DNA of 64,000 nucleotides from CAWBRT01 sp963696525. GTDB taxonomy: Bacteria > Acidobacteriota > Terriglobia > Terriglobales > Acidobacteriaceae. Position 1 is the stretch's first letter. The number at the start of each line of letters is the position of its first letter. Positions 19,000-28,600 of this stretch are shown one piece after another. The notes below the pieces were generated by a model. That model saw only the letters and a list, made by a program, of their open reading frames with translations. It did no database searches and was not told the origin of the DNA. The stretch covers positions 496,001 to 560,000 of the forward strand of contig CAVOKO010000008.1 in the NCBI GenBank assembly GCA_963696525.1, written 5' to 3'. The translations under genes and the position numbers were made by a program.

Positions 19000-19728
19000 C
19001 TAAAGAGCCGTCGCAATCCATTCATCCGGCGCCTCGAGCTGTGTAACCTCAAAGTTCCAGCTTCGCAGTAAGGCGGGGCATCGCTCCCGCATAGCCGCCC
19101 CATGGGTAGCGAGGAAAATGGTGGGCTTATTCTCCTTGATGACGCGGGTGGCACCCATCAATGCGCTGTACTCTCCACCCTCGATATCGATTTTCACGAA
19201 GTCGGGCGGAGGTAATTCAAGCGAGTCCAGGCTCACGACCTTGACTTGAAGCCCGCCGCTGTCGCGTAAGGCGCCCATGGAGCTATTCGGGCCGGCGTCA
19301 AACACCGCGTTGCCGTCACGATCAGCCACTGCGGCCTCAATTGCTTCGATGTTCAGGTGGTTGAGCGCAATATGCTGCTTCAGCATCAGTATATTTCGGG
19401 GCGAGGGCTCGAAGGCAAAGACGCGGCAACCCTTCTTTGCCGCCAGCAAGGAATAGAACCCGACGTTTGCGCCCACGTCATAGAAGACGGCCCCTGGTCT
19501 AAGTAGCCGCGCAACGGCGCGCTGTTTGCAAAGCTCAAACCATCCGAGCCAGCATCGGTGCAGTTCGGAACCGACGATCCAGCGGCACCCGCGCAGCTCG
19601 CCGCCGAGCACGGGCACAACTGCGTCGCGCGGCACTAACCGTAGCGGGAGTCGCGCAATCCTGCCTAACGGTCTATCCGACTCGAATAGAGACAACGTAT
19701 TCCTCCTCTTAAAGCTCAACGCGATCAT
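19000..19728 (-). CDS. FkbM family methyltransferase
   Basis: 242 residues. FYDVGANVGFYSLLAAKKG is the SAM motif, VFAFEPSPRN the second, and FVKIDIEGGEYSALMG the FkbM acidic motif. The ATG at 19728 overlaps the upstream polymerase stop by 4 bp (ATGA). Likely modifies a sugar of the polymer. An N-terminal extension of about 80 residues precedes the SAM fold. Confidence 0.88.
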   Translation of the reverse strand: MIALSFKRRNTLSLFESDRPLGRIARLPLRLVPRDAVVPVLGGELRGCRWIVGSELHRCWLGWFELCKQRAVARLLRPGAVFYDVGANVGFYSLLAAKKGCRVFAFEPSPRNILMLKQHIALNHLNIEAIEAAVADRDGNAVFDAGPNSSMGALRDSGGLQVKVVSLDSLELPPPDFVKIDIEGGEYSALMGATRVIKENKPTIFLATHGAAMRERCPALLRSWNFEVTQLEAPDEWIATAL

Positions 19729-21077
19729 CTAGCACTGGCGTGCATCCTGGAACACAAACCCGACTCCCATCTTAGGATCCAAATCAAAAGAGCACACAGG
19801 ACAAAAGTGATGAAGGTGTCGGCAAGTGCGATTCGCGCATTCCAGATCATCAGCACAAAAGCCACCGATGACAGCAAGACGTGCTTCTCCCGTGACGCGG
19901 TGAGCCGATTACTGACAGATACGACAGCAGCCGTACACACCGGCAGCAAGAGGACGCTGAGCAGCCCGAAGTTCGCGTACATCTCACCTAAGGCAGTCGC
20001 TGAAAGACTGGTGTCCTCGCCGGGTTCGTAAGTCTGCGCCAGGACCACAGAAAAACTTTCGGGCCTCTCCGGATAAACGCTGCGAGGAACGACAGATGTT
20101 ACAGCCCTACTGTAGCTTGCGCCATACAAGTATGGGTACTTTTGTCCAAAGTCGTCAATTACATGAAGCAGCAACATGGAACCAGTGCCATCGAAAGCCT
20201 CCATGAGTACCGTCGCCGTGCGGTCTCCAATATCCGCCACAAGATATTTAGAGAAGTTTTCGTCGAGGGTGGTCAAGCCACTGCGGAGCGACGCCCAAGC
20301 AGTGAAAGCGAAGGCGAGAATGGGTGCGGCAAGCACGAAAATGACGATGATCTTCTTCCGTTCGAAAAGCCAGGAGGAGGCAACAACAGAGAGCAAGAAA
20401 ACGGCAATGAAGATGCGGTTGCCCTCCATAAACATCTCGATGAGGAAGAATACCAGTACGAGCGAAAGAAAATGCCGGCGGTAGCGCCGCTGCCGAACCT
20501 GCTGGCTGACGTATAAAGCAGATGCGCTGGTGAAAATAATTTGATTGGCCAGCGTAAGCTGCAGCCATAGGGCATAGCCATGGCCGTAACGCTCCGCCAT
20601 TTCCTCTCCCCTTGTGTACCAATGGGAGAGCAGGAACTGCATCAACCCGCCTTGCGCCCATATGGACACTCCCCATTGCATGAGTGCAAGCACCATGCTA
20701 ATCAATAGCACTCGCTGGAGACGGGGCAGGTCGAAGTCGAAATCGCCGTCTCCCTTAGCCCCGGAGCCCTCGGGGAGAAGTACGTATACTGTGACGAAGG
20801 ACAGCAGCAGGGCAGTCCAAACCACCAGCATTGGACCAACAAAAGCCACCTTGGAAAAGTCCACCGCCGACCAAGCCCCGTTGTAGCCGTAGTATGCCGG
20901 TAGTTCGTGACCGTTATATAGAACCATGACGAGAATGGGGCAGAGGAGGAAAAAGGCCAAGCCCACCAACCAGCCCAGAATGGGGGTGAGTCCCCTGAAG
21001 TTCTGGCGGACCCGGCGCATGGCCGCCCACCAGGCGCCGAACAGGCTTGCCATCATGAAGAGGTACAAAATTCTCAT
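19725..21077 (-). CDS. Wzy-like O-antigen/EPS polymerase, multispanning membrane protein
   Basis: 450 residues from ATG 21077; an in-frame GTG at 21116 is an alternative. About 11 hydrophobic helices and a large loop between late helices containing YLYGASYSRAVTSVVPRSVYPERP, the RS-rich periplasmic loop seen in oligosaccharide-repeat-unit polymerases. Sequence conservation in this family is low, so the call rests on topology, that loop and the locus. It would join repeat units in the periplasm. Its stop overlaps the FkbM start. Confidence 0.78.
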   Translation of the reverse strand: MRILYLFMMASLFGAWWAAMRRVRQNFRGLTPILGWLVGLAFFLLCPILVMVLYNGHELPAYYGYNGAWSAVDFSKVAFVGPMLVVWTALLLSFVTVYVLLPEGSGAKGDGDFDFDLPRLQRVLLISMVLALMQWGVSIWAQGGLMQFLLSHWYTRGEEMAERYGHGYALWLQLTLANQIIFTSASALYVSQQVRQRRYRRHFLSLVLVFFLIEMFMEGNRIFIAVFLLSVVASSWLFERKKIIVIFVLAAPILAFAFTAWASLRSGLTTLDENFSKYLVADIGDRTATVLMEAFDGTGSMLLLHVIDDFGQKYPYLYGASYSRAVTSVVPRSVYPERPESFSVVLAQTYEPGEDTSLSATALGEMYANFGLLSVLLLPVCTAAVVSVSNRLTASREKHVLLSSVAFVLMIWNARIALADTFITFVLCALLIWILRWESGLCSRMHASAR

Positions 21078-21263
21078 GGGTATCGGTAAAAAATTGTCTC
21101 GGGCCGGTGAAAGCACCCTCAGCGCCGGACCATAACTCCCCGCAACGCGGCGATGCCGCCGTGAAAGGGCTTATTGCACGATTTCTGGGGCTTTGGCTTG
21201 CGTTGCAGGAGCTTGCCTTTTTCCAGTATCTAGGGGCTCTGTACAGGTCTGCATTGCTCTCCG

Positions 21264-21304
21264 TTTGTCGCCGCTCGCAGCCGGCGCTTGCTAGCAGCGA
21301 CAAA
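21264..21304 (-). promoter_or_regulatory. Stem-loop in the gap before the Wzy-like gene
   Basis: TTTGTCGC (21264-21271) pairs perfectly with GCGACAAA (21297-21304); a further 3 bp pair after one mismatch, leaving a GC-rich loop. It lies in a 270-bp gap inside the EPS operon. There is no U-tract on the minus strand, so it is not a standard intrinsic terminator. An RNA-processing, pausing or attenuation role is possible. Confidence 0.4.
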
Positions 21305-21347
21305 CGTTAACAATAAAGTGGACTGAGGTGCACCGCCTGGATATCAG

Positions 21348-22256
21348 TCAGGAAGCCGCCGGTTTGCGCGCAAGGATATACTGGTTGTTTCTGAAGAACA
21401 GATCACGCGAGATTATCCACTTCACCGCACGCGCTGCTGCTCTCCCAACTTTACCGGTGATTCGCATTGATTCAAGATAAGCCTCGACCGGCAGATTATA
21501 TTCGCAGACCTGCCGCGTCTCGACCGGCTGCATGCCTAGACCGTCGACGGCTTTGACAAGCGTTCGCCGCGGAAAAATCTGCACGTGAGAAAGCCCATTG
21601 ATACGCCGATCAAGGAACCGCGGCTCGCCGGCGCGGGACAGCATGGCAGCGATCCGGTCATAGAGACACCAGGCGGGCGTGTAAACTAAAATGATGCCGT
21701 CCGGTGCAGTGAGCCTCGCCATGTGTCGCAGCAGCGCCAGTGGGTCGAGCACGTGCTCCAGCACACCGAACGACGTTACCACGTCAAACGGGTGCGTCGG
21801 TTGATAATCCTCAACAGCCGTCCGCGTAAGTCTGATGCCGTGATCTCGCAGCGCGATTTGAGCGGCGGCACTCGAAAGTTCCAGCCCCTCGATCTCGAAT
21901 CCGAACGAGCGGGCATCCGCTAAGAAGTCGCCCGAACCGCAGCCGACATCGAGCAGCCTGAGTGGCCTGCCGCTTTCTCGCACATGCCTGCCGATAGACG
22001 CAAGCCACCTGCGCCTGCGTCCTGCCGCTCCCAGCTCAGCCCACTCGAGGGCCACGTAGTTCCCATACGCCTCCGTGTCGTTATAGCGCTCGGCGTACTC
22101 GGCTTGGCTGAGAATCCGGCCGATAAACCTCAGCCCACAGTTACGGCACACCAGAACCGGCGGGATGGACGAGTGTGGTCGCGTAATTTCCTTTGTGCGT
22201 GAACCGCCGCACAGTCTGCAAATCACTGGCGCCCCGCGATCAGCTCTTTGTGACAC
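21348..22256 (-). CDS. SAM-dependent methyltransferase with N-terminal zinc-ribbon
   Basis: 302 residues from GTG 22256. CRLCGG and CRNCGLRF near residues 13-42 form a four-cysteine zinc-ribbon, followed by the class I motif LLDVGCGSGDFL and VTSFGVLEHVLDP. This architecture occurs in sugar C-methyltransferases and in related polysaccharide methyltransferases. The start overlaps the upstream methyltransferase gene by 34 bp, suggesting coupling. The substrate is unknown. Confidence 0.84.
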   Translation of the reverse strand: MSQRADRGAPVICRLCGGSRTKEITRPHSSIPPVLVCRNCGLRFIGRILSQAEYAERYNDTEAYGNYVALEWAELGAAGRRRRWLASIGRHVRESGRPLRLLDVGCGSGDFLADARSFGFEIEGLELSSAAAQIALRDHGIRLTRTAVEDYQPTHPFDVVTSFGVLEHVLDPLALLRHMARLTAPDGIILVYTPAWCLYDRIAAMLSRAGEPRFLDRRINGLSHVQIFPRRTLVKAVDGLGMQPVETRQVCEYNLPVEAYLESMRITGKVGRAAARAVKWIISRDLFFRNNQYILARKPAAS

Positions 22257-23038
22257 AAATACGTCTTGTATAAGACAAATTCGCGTCCGGTTTTTTTCTC
22301 CACAAGCTGATAAGTATTAATGTCGTGCGAGTGCAAGCCATGTCGCACGAAAGCTCGAAGCAGCTTTTGCTCGTTGAAGTGGATCTCGACCATCTCTACC
22401 CCATACGCCTTCTTGGTGTAATACCAGGGCCCGGTAAGGTGGACAACCGGGGTACTGTGAAAGACAACAAACTCGCGGGCGACTCGCGCGGCTTCCGCAA
22501 TGGCGCGCTCGTATTCGGGGATGTGCAGGATGCAGCAGCCAGAGACTACGATGTCGAAGGAATCGTCGGCATAGCTGAGTCTGGTCGCGTCCTCGACATC
22601 AAAGGGCAGAGACGGATAAGTTTGCCGAGCAAGACCGACGAGCGCGGGCGAGATGTCGCAACCCCTGTAAGAAGCGGCGACGTTCCTCAGGCGCAGGACT
22701 TCCGAGTAATAGCCGCTGGCGCAACCGATTTCCAAGAGAGTCTTTGCGCCCAGATCCGGCACATTATGCAGCAGGATTTCCGCCAAGGCGTCAAAGCCCG
22801 CATTCGGTTTCCCCGCGCGGTACTCGCCCAACTGCCGGTCCACGGCCTCGCGCTGGAGCGCGGGAATGCCATCGTCTGCCCACGATCCTGATAGGCGCCT
22901 GATGACTTCGGGCGCACGCTCCGGCGCCAGCGGGCGATAGCGACGGTTGCACTCAAACTCTCGCAGCCTGGAAGCCAGCCTGGGGGCATGCTTCAGCGCG
23001 GCTCGAATCAAGTCTTTGACGGCAGAGGCAAGTCGCAT
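22223..23038 (-). CDS. Class I SAM-dependent methyltransferase
   Basis: 271 residues from ATG 23038. The frame continues to a GTG at 23149 that overlaps the stop of the upstream glycosyltransferase (GTGA), so a 308-residue product is equally possible. LLEIGCASGYYSEVL is motif I, and DIVVSGCCILHIPEYERAI covers motifs II-III. It belongs to the Methyltransf_11-like group frequent in EPS loci. Substrate not evident. Confidence 0.8.
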   Translation of the reverse strand: MRLASAVKDLIRAALKHAPRLASRLREFECNRRYRPLAPERAPEVIRRLSGSWADDGIPALQREAVDRQLGEYRAGKPNAGFDALAEILLHNVPDLGAKTLLEIGCASGYYSEVLRLRNVAASYRGCDISPALVGLARQTYPSLPFDVEDATRLSYADDSFDIVVSGCCILHIPEYERAIAEAARVAREFVVFHSTPVVHLTGPWYYTKKAYGVEMVEIHFNEQKLLRAFVRHGLHSHDINTYQLVEKKTGREFVLYKTYLCHKELIAGRQ

Positions 23039-23145
23039 AGGTGAAAGTGAAACTTTCTCAGAAATCGGTGTAGCGTGCGACCGGAAGGGCTGGTAGCGGT
23101 GTTCATGTCGGACGGAACGATGCGCGTCCAGCATCGAATGACATC

Positions 23146-24294
23146 TCACGAGCGTCGCATGTCTGCGAGTCGACGGATAGCAAGTTCAAAGTTTTTCGCC
23201 TTGCGGTCGATCGTGTACTCCGACTCAATTCTTTTCAACGCCCCGGCCGACAGCCGGCACCTAAGCTCAGGATCGTCGAGAAGCCGGCATATCTTCCGTG
23301 CATAGTCATCAAGATCACCGGCGCGATAGGTCAGCCCTGTTTCATTGTCAACCAGGGCCTCGAATTCAGACGCCTGGGTAAGCGGACTGTCATCGGTCAC
23401 CACCGGTACTCCATAACACATGGCGTGATGGATGCTAAGGCCGATACACGTCGCCATGACGAAGACATCCGCATTCTTGAACCATAAGGCAAGAGTGTTC
23501 TCATCGTAGATAGGACCCAGGAATCTGACGAACTCACTCACTCTCAGCTCGGCGGCCAATGCTTTCATCTCTGCTTCTAACGGCCCGCCACCAATCAGCA
23601 CGAGTTGAATATCTTGCCTATCTCTAACAATGCACTCCAAACACCTAAGTGTCAGGTCCGCCCGTTTAATTGATGTCAATCTAACAACGTGGAGTAGCAC
23701 TTTCTTGCCGGATAAATTCTGGGCGATCCGGAATCTGGCCACTTCCTCATCTGAAACCTTGTCCCGAACAGCGATTACCGATTGCTGGTCGATCGCCGTG
23801 CCCAACACCACGATCTTGTCATTCGATATACCTCTCCTCATTTGCTCACGCCGGCCGTGTTCGGCATAGCTCAGCATAACGTCACCGAGTTTACCTACGA
23901 TTCGCATATACGCTTCCGATGCAAACCGTTTGGGGCCAATCCTATGAAACATGCCCCAGACGCCCACGGGAACCCCTGCTAGTTTGCACCACAACAGGGC
24001 GAGCAGCTGTGAAACCTCGCGAGGGCTGCCGCATATGACAACCACGTCCGGCTTCAAATTGCGGATCACCCGGAACAGACCAGGTCTGAGGATTAGCCCA
24101 CTGAACGATGCTGTCCCTACATGGACGGCGGTAAAGTGGTCACGGCCTTTCTTGTACTGGTTGAGTTGACGTTCCGTCTCTACATCGGCGAGTACCGTTA
24201 GCTCGATTCCATCTGAGCATGCTAGCCGTTCAAAAAGGGGGATATCATACTTCGGAAGCTCTGTCTGGATGATAACAACCTTAAGTTTGGCCAT
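23146..24294 (-). CDS. GT4-type glycosyltransferase with atypical donor-site motif
   Basis: 382 residues from ATG 24294 (ATGs at 24309 and 24327 are alternatives). A GT-B fold is suggested by LHVVRLTSIKRADL in the linker and VFVMATCIGLSIHHAMCYGVPVV in the C-terminal domain. The usual E-x7-E donor motif is not recognisable there: the first glutamate position reads Cys/Ile and the second is His/Ala. The enzyme may use a different donor geometry or be impaired. The WecB-like gene lies 54 bp upstream. Confidence 0.8.
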   Translation of the reverse strand: MAKLKVVIIQTELPKYDIPLFERLACSDGIELTVLADVETERQLNQYKKGRDHFTAVHVGTASFSGLILRPGLFRVIRNLKPDVVVICGSPREVSQLLALLWCKLAGVPVGVWGMFHRIGPKRFASEAYMRIVGKLGDVMLSYAEHGRREQMRRGISNDKIVVLGTAIDQQSVIAVRDKVSDEEVARFRIAQNLSGKKVLLHVVRLTSIKRADLTLRCLECIVRDRQDIQLVLIGGGPLEAEMKALAAELRVSEFVRFLGPIYDENTLALWFKNADVFVMATCIGLSIHHAMCYGVPVVTDDSPLTQASEFEALVDNETGLTYRAGDLDDYARKICRLLDDPELRCRLSAGALKRIESEYTIDRKAKNFELAIRRLADMRRS

Positions 24295-24348
24295 GTTCAA
24301 ATGATTCATGGGGCGCAGGTTTGTCATGCCCGCTGTGACAGAGCCACG

Positions 24349-25482
24349 CTAAGCAACAGGCATTGTCGATCCCACCCAACGCCTGAAGAGGGCGACGATA
24401 CGCTCGGCGGTGTGCCCGTCCCATAGTTCAGGGATGGTCCCGCGTTTCCCGTTTCCGCACAGCACACGTTGGGCTTCCATCACAATACGCTCTGTATTCA
24501 AGCCTATCAGGACATTTGTACCTTGTTGCACGGTGACCGGGCGTTCTGTATTTTCGCGAATGGTCAAGCAAGGCACACCCAGCACCGTCGTCTCTTCCTG
24601 AATACCCCCTGAATCTGTCAACACCAGGACTGCATGTTTTTGCAGCTTCAGGAAATCAAGATATCCAACGGGATCGAGGAGATGTAGGCGACTCATTGCG
24701 TCTACGCGCCCCCGCAAACCGTGCTCGGCGATCATCTTGCGTGAGCGGGGATGGATGGGAAAGACAAGCGGCAATTTCCGCTGCACAGCTTCGAGTGCGT
24801 CGAAGACTTCTGCCAGCCGCTGCGGATCATCCACATTGGAAGGGCGATGAAGCGTCACCAGGCCGTACTGCTTAGAGCTCACGCCAATCGTGTCGAGGAT
24901 GGCTGACTTCTCCGCCTCCTCCATGTGCGACCGCAACGTGTCAATCATGATGTTGCCGACAAAGGCGATCCGATCCTCGGAAATACCCTCCCGGCGCAGG
25001 TTCTCGTCGGCATCACGCGAGGGCGTTAGCAGGAGATCGCAGATGCTGTCCGTCATAATGCGGTTGATCTCCTCCGGCATGGAGCGATCGCGGCTTCGCA
25101 GACCGGCTTCCACGTGGGCGACGGGAATATGCAGCTTGGCCGCGTCTATGGCACAGGCGACGGTAGAATTCACATCACCGACCACCACCACCCAATCAGG
25201 GCGGTATTCCAACAGCACCTTTTCAAAGCGGATCATCACTCGCGCTGTCTGCTCGGCATGGCTTCCCGCCCCTACCCCTAAGTACACATCTGGTTGTGGT
25301 AAATGCAGGTCATCGAAGAACACTTTTGACATCTGCTCATCATAATGTTGGCCGGTGTGAACCAGGACCGGTTCAAACAATGGGTCACTCCGCAGCTCCG
25401 CATACAGCGGAGCAATCTTCATATAGTTGGGCCGAGCACCCACTACGAGTACTAGCCGGATTCGTTTCCCATCATTGACCAT
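24349..25482 (-). CDS. wecB: UDP-N-acetylglucosamine 2-epimerase (non-hydrolysing)
   Basis: 377 residues, ATG 25482. The N-terminal VVGARPNYMKIAPL, HVEAGLRSRDRSMPEE and the C-terminal LTDSGGIQEETTVLGVPCLTIRENTERP motifs are diagnostic. It interconverts UDP-GlcNAc and UDP-ManNAc. No wecC-type dehydrogenase is seen nearby, so UDP-ManNAc itself may be the donor. Confidence 0.94.
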   Translation of the reverse strand: MVNDGKRIRLVLVVGARPNYMKIAPLYAELRSDPLFEPVLVHTGQHYDEQMSKVFFDDLHLPQPDVYLGVGAGSHAEQTARVMIRFEKVLLEYRPDWVVVVGDVNSTVACAIDAAKLHIPVAHVEAGLRSRDRSMPEEINRIMTDSICDLLLTPSRDADENLRREGISEDRIAFVGNIMIDTLRSHMEEAEKSAILDTIGVSSKQYGLVTLHRPSNVDDPQRLAEVFDALEAVQRKLPLVFPIHPRSRKMIAEHGLRGRVDAMSRLHLLDPVGYLDFLKLQKHAVLVLTDSGGIQEETTVLGVPCLTIRENTERPVTVQQGTNVLIGLNTERIVMEAQRVLCGNGKRGTIPELWDGHTAERIVALFRRWVGSTMPVA

Positions 25483-25563
25483 TATCTGAAGCTCACGACT
25501 GCGATCCCTGGTGTTTGATCGGGATTGGCCGGGCTGGCAGGGGGGAGGACGAGACAGAAGCTG

Positions 25564-26862
25564 TCATCTCGTCGACAGGTGCTCATTTACTTCGGCGACT
25601 CCACGACCAGCATCGGAACGTCTGGCACTCGCCTCCCGGAGCAACGCCAGCAATGCAGGCGCGGCAGAGGCACCGCTGAAATGCCGCTCGGCCGTGGCGT
25701 GCGCCTTGACCTCGCAGGCGGAAAGCTGCCGCACGACCGCAGCCATCGCCTCCACCGCCGTGTTAACGTCAAAATCGATGATGTGGCCCGCGCCTTCCTC
25801 TTCGACGAACGGAACATCGGCCTCCCGGGAGACGACAATCGGCGTTCCGCAACCCATCGCTTCGACCGAAGACAACATAGTTTCCTCGAAGATAGTGGGA
25901 AAGCCCAGGAACACGTCCGCGAGAAAATAGTAGTCAAAGCGAGTCTCGTAGACGTTGCTCACCACGCGTACCCGCTCACTGGCATTTCGCTCGAGGATGT
26001 ACCGCTCCACGCTTTGCTGATAGCCGTAGTCTGCGCCCACGATCAACAGCATGGAGTTCGGCTCAAGCCTGCGCGCAAATTCCAGAAAAACATCGATGGC
26101 GCGAAGAATTCCCTTCGCCACATGCAATCGGCCGAGAAAGATGAACACGCGCGCGTCTTGCGGCACTCCGTATTGCATTCGGACTTCTGCCACCATCTGT
26201 CGGTTCTTGCCTGCCGCGCCCAACCGGCCGCAGCCGGCAGGCATGCCATCCAGATGCAGCGGAAACACTCGTATGTTCGCTTGCGCGCTAATGCCGTATT
26301 GCCGGCACCAATCGCTGTAAACCGCTTTCTCGTGATCGTTCTGCGCCAGGCGAAGATCCACGGCATTGAACAGCAGCTTCGTGAATACCTTGTCGTAAAT
26401 GCGACGCCGCAGACTGGCTTTATAGTGCAGCGAGCCAAAGGCGGAATGCACCAGGATGGTTCGCCGCCGGAACAGCCGCTTCAGCAGCACCGCGTAAAGC
26501 GGGACCGCGCCGCGCAACTCGGAGATGTGAATGATGACCACTCCCGTGCTTGCGCGAATCCGCCGAATGCCTTCCAGCAACAGCGACGGGGAGAGCAGGT
26601 GAATACTTTTCGCCGCCAGCTTGCGCAGCCAAAGACGGTGCCTGGAAACCGGAATGCCATCGATCACCTCGGCCTTGCTCAGACGCGAAAGATCAGGGCG
26701 GGCATCGCTGGTGAAGACAACCACGTCAAATTCGCCCGCCAGCCATCGGGCGTAGTTAAAGAACAGTCGCACCGGCCCCCCGTATCCCCATGCCGGAACG
26801 TACATGGTGATAATCTGCATGTATAGAGGGCGTGCGGAGAGCTGTGAATTCGACCGGTTCAT
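25564..26862 (-). CDS. GT4 family glycosyltransferase
   Basis: 432 residues, ATG 26862 (an internal ATG at residue 15 is possible). The N-terminal domain has the glycine-rich acceptor loop YVPAWGYGGPVRL. The C-terminal domain has FIFLGRLHVAKGI and FPTIFEETMLSSVEAMGCGTPIV with the E-x7-E donor motif intact. Donor and acceptor sugars cannot be inferred. Confidence 0.88.
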   Translation of the reverse strand: MNRSNSQLSARPLYMQIITMYVPAWGYGGPVRLFFNYARWLAGEFDVVVFTSDARPDLSRLSKAEVIDGIPVSRHRLWLRKLAAKSIHLLSPSLLLEGIRRIRASTGVVIIHISELRGAVPLYAVLLKRLFRRRTILVHSAFGSLHYKASLRRRIYDKVFTKLLFNAVDLRLAQNDHEKAVYSDWCRQYGISAQANIRVFPLHLDGMPAGCGRLGAAGKNRQMVAEVRMQYGVPQDARVFIFLGRLHVAKGILRAIDVFLEFARRLEPNSMLLIVGADYGYQQSVERYILERNASERVRVVSNVYETRFDYYFLADVFLGFPTIFEETMLSSVEAMGCGTPIVVSREADVPFVEEEGAGHIIDFDVNTAVEAMAAVVRQLSACEVKAHATAERHFSGASAAPALLALLREASARRSDAGRGVAEVNEHLSTR

Positions 26863-26926
26863 TTCGAGAACATGAGGCAGAGCTGCGGGAGCCGAATGGA
26901 TAGGCGGGATCTTCCGTGTGTTTTCA

Positions 26927-28075
26927 CTATGTCCTGCGCAACGCTGGAGAGGACGCGGCCGTTACTGGCGCTTTTACACATTGGACGATGGTTTCACGCA
27001 AGACCTGCAACCAATCTTGCCTTGGCACATGCGGGCCCATCGGCAGACTCAGCACCTCAGCCGCCAGCCGGTCCGCGATCGGGAACGTGCCTGCTGCCAG
27101 ACCGAGTTCCTGGTACGCCTGCTGCCGATACGGCGGCAGCGGATAATGAATGAGAGTCCCGATCCCGCGGCTCTTCAACTCTTGCTGGACACGGTCGCGC
27201 TGCGGCGTCCGGATGACGTACAGATGCCAGCAGGATTCGCACTCCGGCGGCTCAGCCGGCAGCACGACTTCGGGGATACCGGCTAGCGCCGCATGAAGTA
27301 AACCGACCAGTTCCTTGCGACGGCGGTTCCATTCCTCGAGATTCTTAAGTTTGACGCGGAGGATAGCCGCCTGAAGTTCATCCAGCCTGCTGTTGAGCCC
27401 CTTGTATTCGTTGTAGTACTTCACCTTGGAGCCGTAATTGCGCAAGCTGCGGATCTTCTCGGCTATTTCGTCGTTGTCGGTGGTTATGGCGCCGCCGTCT
27501 CCGAAGGCGCCGAGATTCTTGCCCGGGTAGAAGCTGAAGGCCCCGATATGGCCCAGGGCCCCCGTCATCCTGCCTTTGTACCGCGCTCCATGGGCCTGGG
27601 CGGAGTCTTCGATGACCCACAGTGAATGACGACGCGCAATTGCATTGATCGAATCCATCTCCGCCGGAAGTCCATAGAGATGGACCGGGATAATGGCGCG
27701 TGTGCGTTTCGTCAGCGCCGACTCCAGCCGCGAAGGATCCAGATTATGGGTCCGAATATCGGGTTCGACGAAAACAACCCGCGCTCCCAAGCGGTCGACC
27801 GACAATGCCGTCGCTATGTACGTGTTGGACGGGACGATGACCTCATCACCGGCGCCAACATCGCATGCCATCAGCGAGAGGGTGAGCGCATCCAGCCCGT
27901 TAGCCACCCCGATGCAGTGCTTGGTCCCGATATAGCCGGCAAATTCGCGCTCGAAGCCAACCACCTCTTCGCCCAGGATGTACCATCCACCAGCCAACAC
28001 ACGGTGCATGGCAGCGTCTATCTGCTCCTGAATTTCCAGGTACGTCGGCGCAAGTTCGAGAAAGGGGACGTTCAT
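26927..28075 (-). CDS. fdtB: DegT/DnrJ/EryC1/StrS aminotransferase, likely dTDP-3-keto-6-deoxyhexose 3-transaminase
   Basis: 382 residues from ATG 28075, which overlaps the FdtA-like stop by 4 bp (ATGA). MNVPFLELAPTYLEI is the usual start of FdtB/QdtB-type enzymes. The PLP lysine lies in FSFYPGKNLGAFGDGGAI. It would transfer an amino group to C3 of the keto sugar made by FdtA, giving dTDP-Fuc3N (or the gluco isomer, Qui3N). The coupled FdtA/QdtA-type gene supports this. Which epimer is made cannot be decided from motifs. Confidence 0.9.
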   Translation of the reverse strand: MNVPFLELAPTYLEIQEQIDAAMHRVLAGGWYILGEEVVGFEREFAGYIGTKHCIGVANGLDALTLSLMACDVGAGDEVIVPSNTYIATALSVDRLGARVVFVEPDIRTHNLDPSRLESALTKRTRAIIPVHLYGLPAEMDSINAIARRHSLWVIEDSAQAHGARYKGRMTGALGHIGAFSFYPGKNLGAFGDGGAITTDNDEIAEKIRSLRNYGSKVKYYNEYKGLNSRLDELQAAILRVKLKNLEEWNRRRKELVGLLHAALAGIPEVVLPAEPPECESCWHLYVIRTPQRDRVQQELKSRGIGTLIHYPLPPYRQQAYQELGLAAGTFPIADRLAAEVLSLPMGPHVPRQDWLQVLRETIVQCVKAPVTAASSPALRRT

Positions 28076-28527
28076 GAGATATTGCTGGTAGTGTCTTTCG
28101 CTTCTGCGCTCACTAAATTCCGCGCTGCTGCCGTGAACTCGTCCCAATCGCGGATATAGTCCCCTGGGTCATAGCCCGTACTGGCGAGTACGAGGCAAAC
28201 GGCGTCTGCGCTGAAATTGTGTAAGCGCACCCATATCATCGGAGGAACATAGACGGCTCGATCAGGCCGCGACATCATGAACGTTTCCTGCTTGTGACCA
28301 TCCGTTAGATCGAGAGCGAAATTCCCCGACAAGGCGACGAACACCTGCTCAGTCCCCCGGTGCGCGTGAGCGCCACGGTCGCAGCCCCCGGGGACGCCGT
28401 AGATGTAAAAAATTCTGGCAATGGGAAATGGAAGATGTTGCTCGCCTTGGATGACGGTGAGGCAGCCGCGCTCCGGCTGCGCTACGCTGGGCAGGTCAAT
28501 AACGGTCACTTTGCTCAGTTTTGACAC
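28072..28527 (-). CDS. fdtA: dTDP-4-keto-6-deoxyglucose 3,4-ketoisomerase (FdtA/QdtA, cupin, WxcM-like)
   Basis: 151 residues from GTG 28527. A small cupin with FYIYGVPGGCDRGAHAHRGTEQ, the His-containing loop conserved in FdtA/QdtA/Tyl1a ketoisomerases, and YVPPMIWVRLHNF in the second half. It moves the keto group of the RmlB product from C4 to C3, providing the substrate of the coupled aminotransferase. No N-acetyltransferase (FdtC/QdtC) is recognised in the window, so that final step is unaccounted for. Confidence 0.9.
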   Translation of the reverse strand: MSKLSKVTVIDLPSVAQPERGCLTVIQGEQHLPFPIARIFYIYGVPGGCDRGAHAHRGTEQVFVALSGNFALDLTDGHKQETFMMSRPDRAVYVPPMIWVRLHNFSADAVCLVLASTGYDPGDYIRDWDEFTAAARNLVSAEAKDTTSNIS

Positions 28528-28600
28528 CCTGGTTGTTCTTCCAGCACATCGGGATTCACCCGCGACCGCCGCCCGTGCTCTTGCAGGTACCGGCGGCTCC

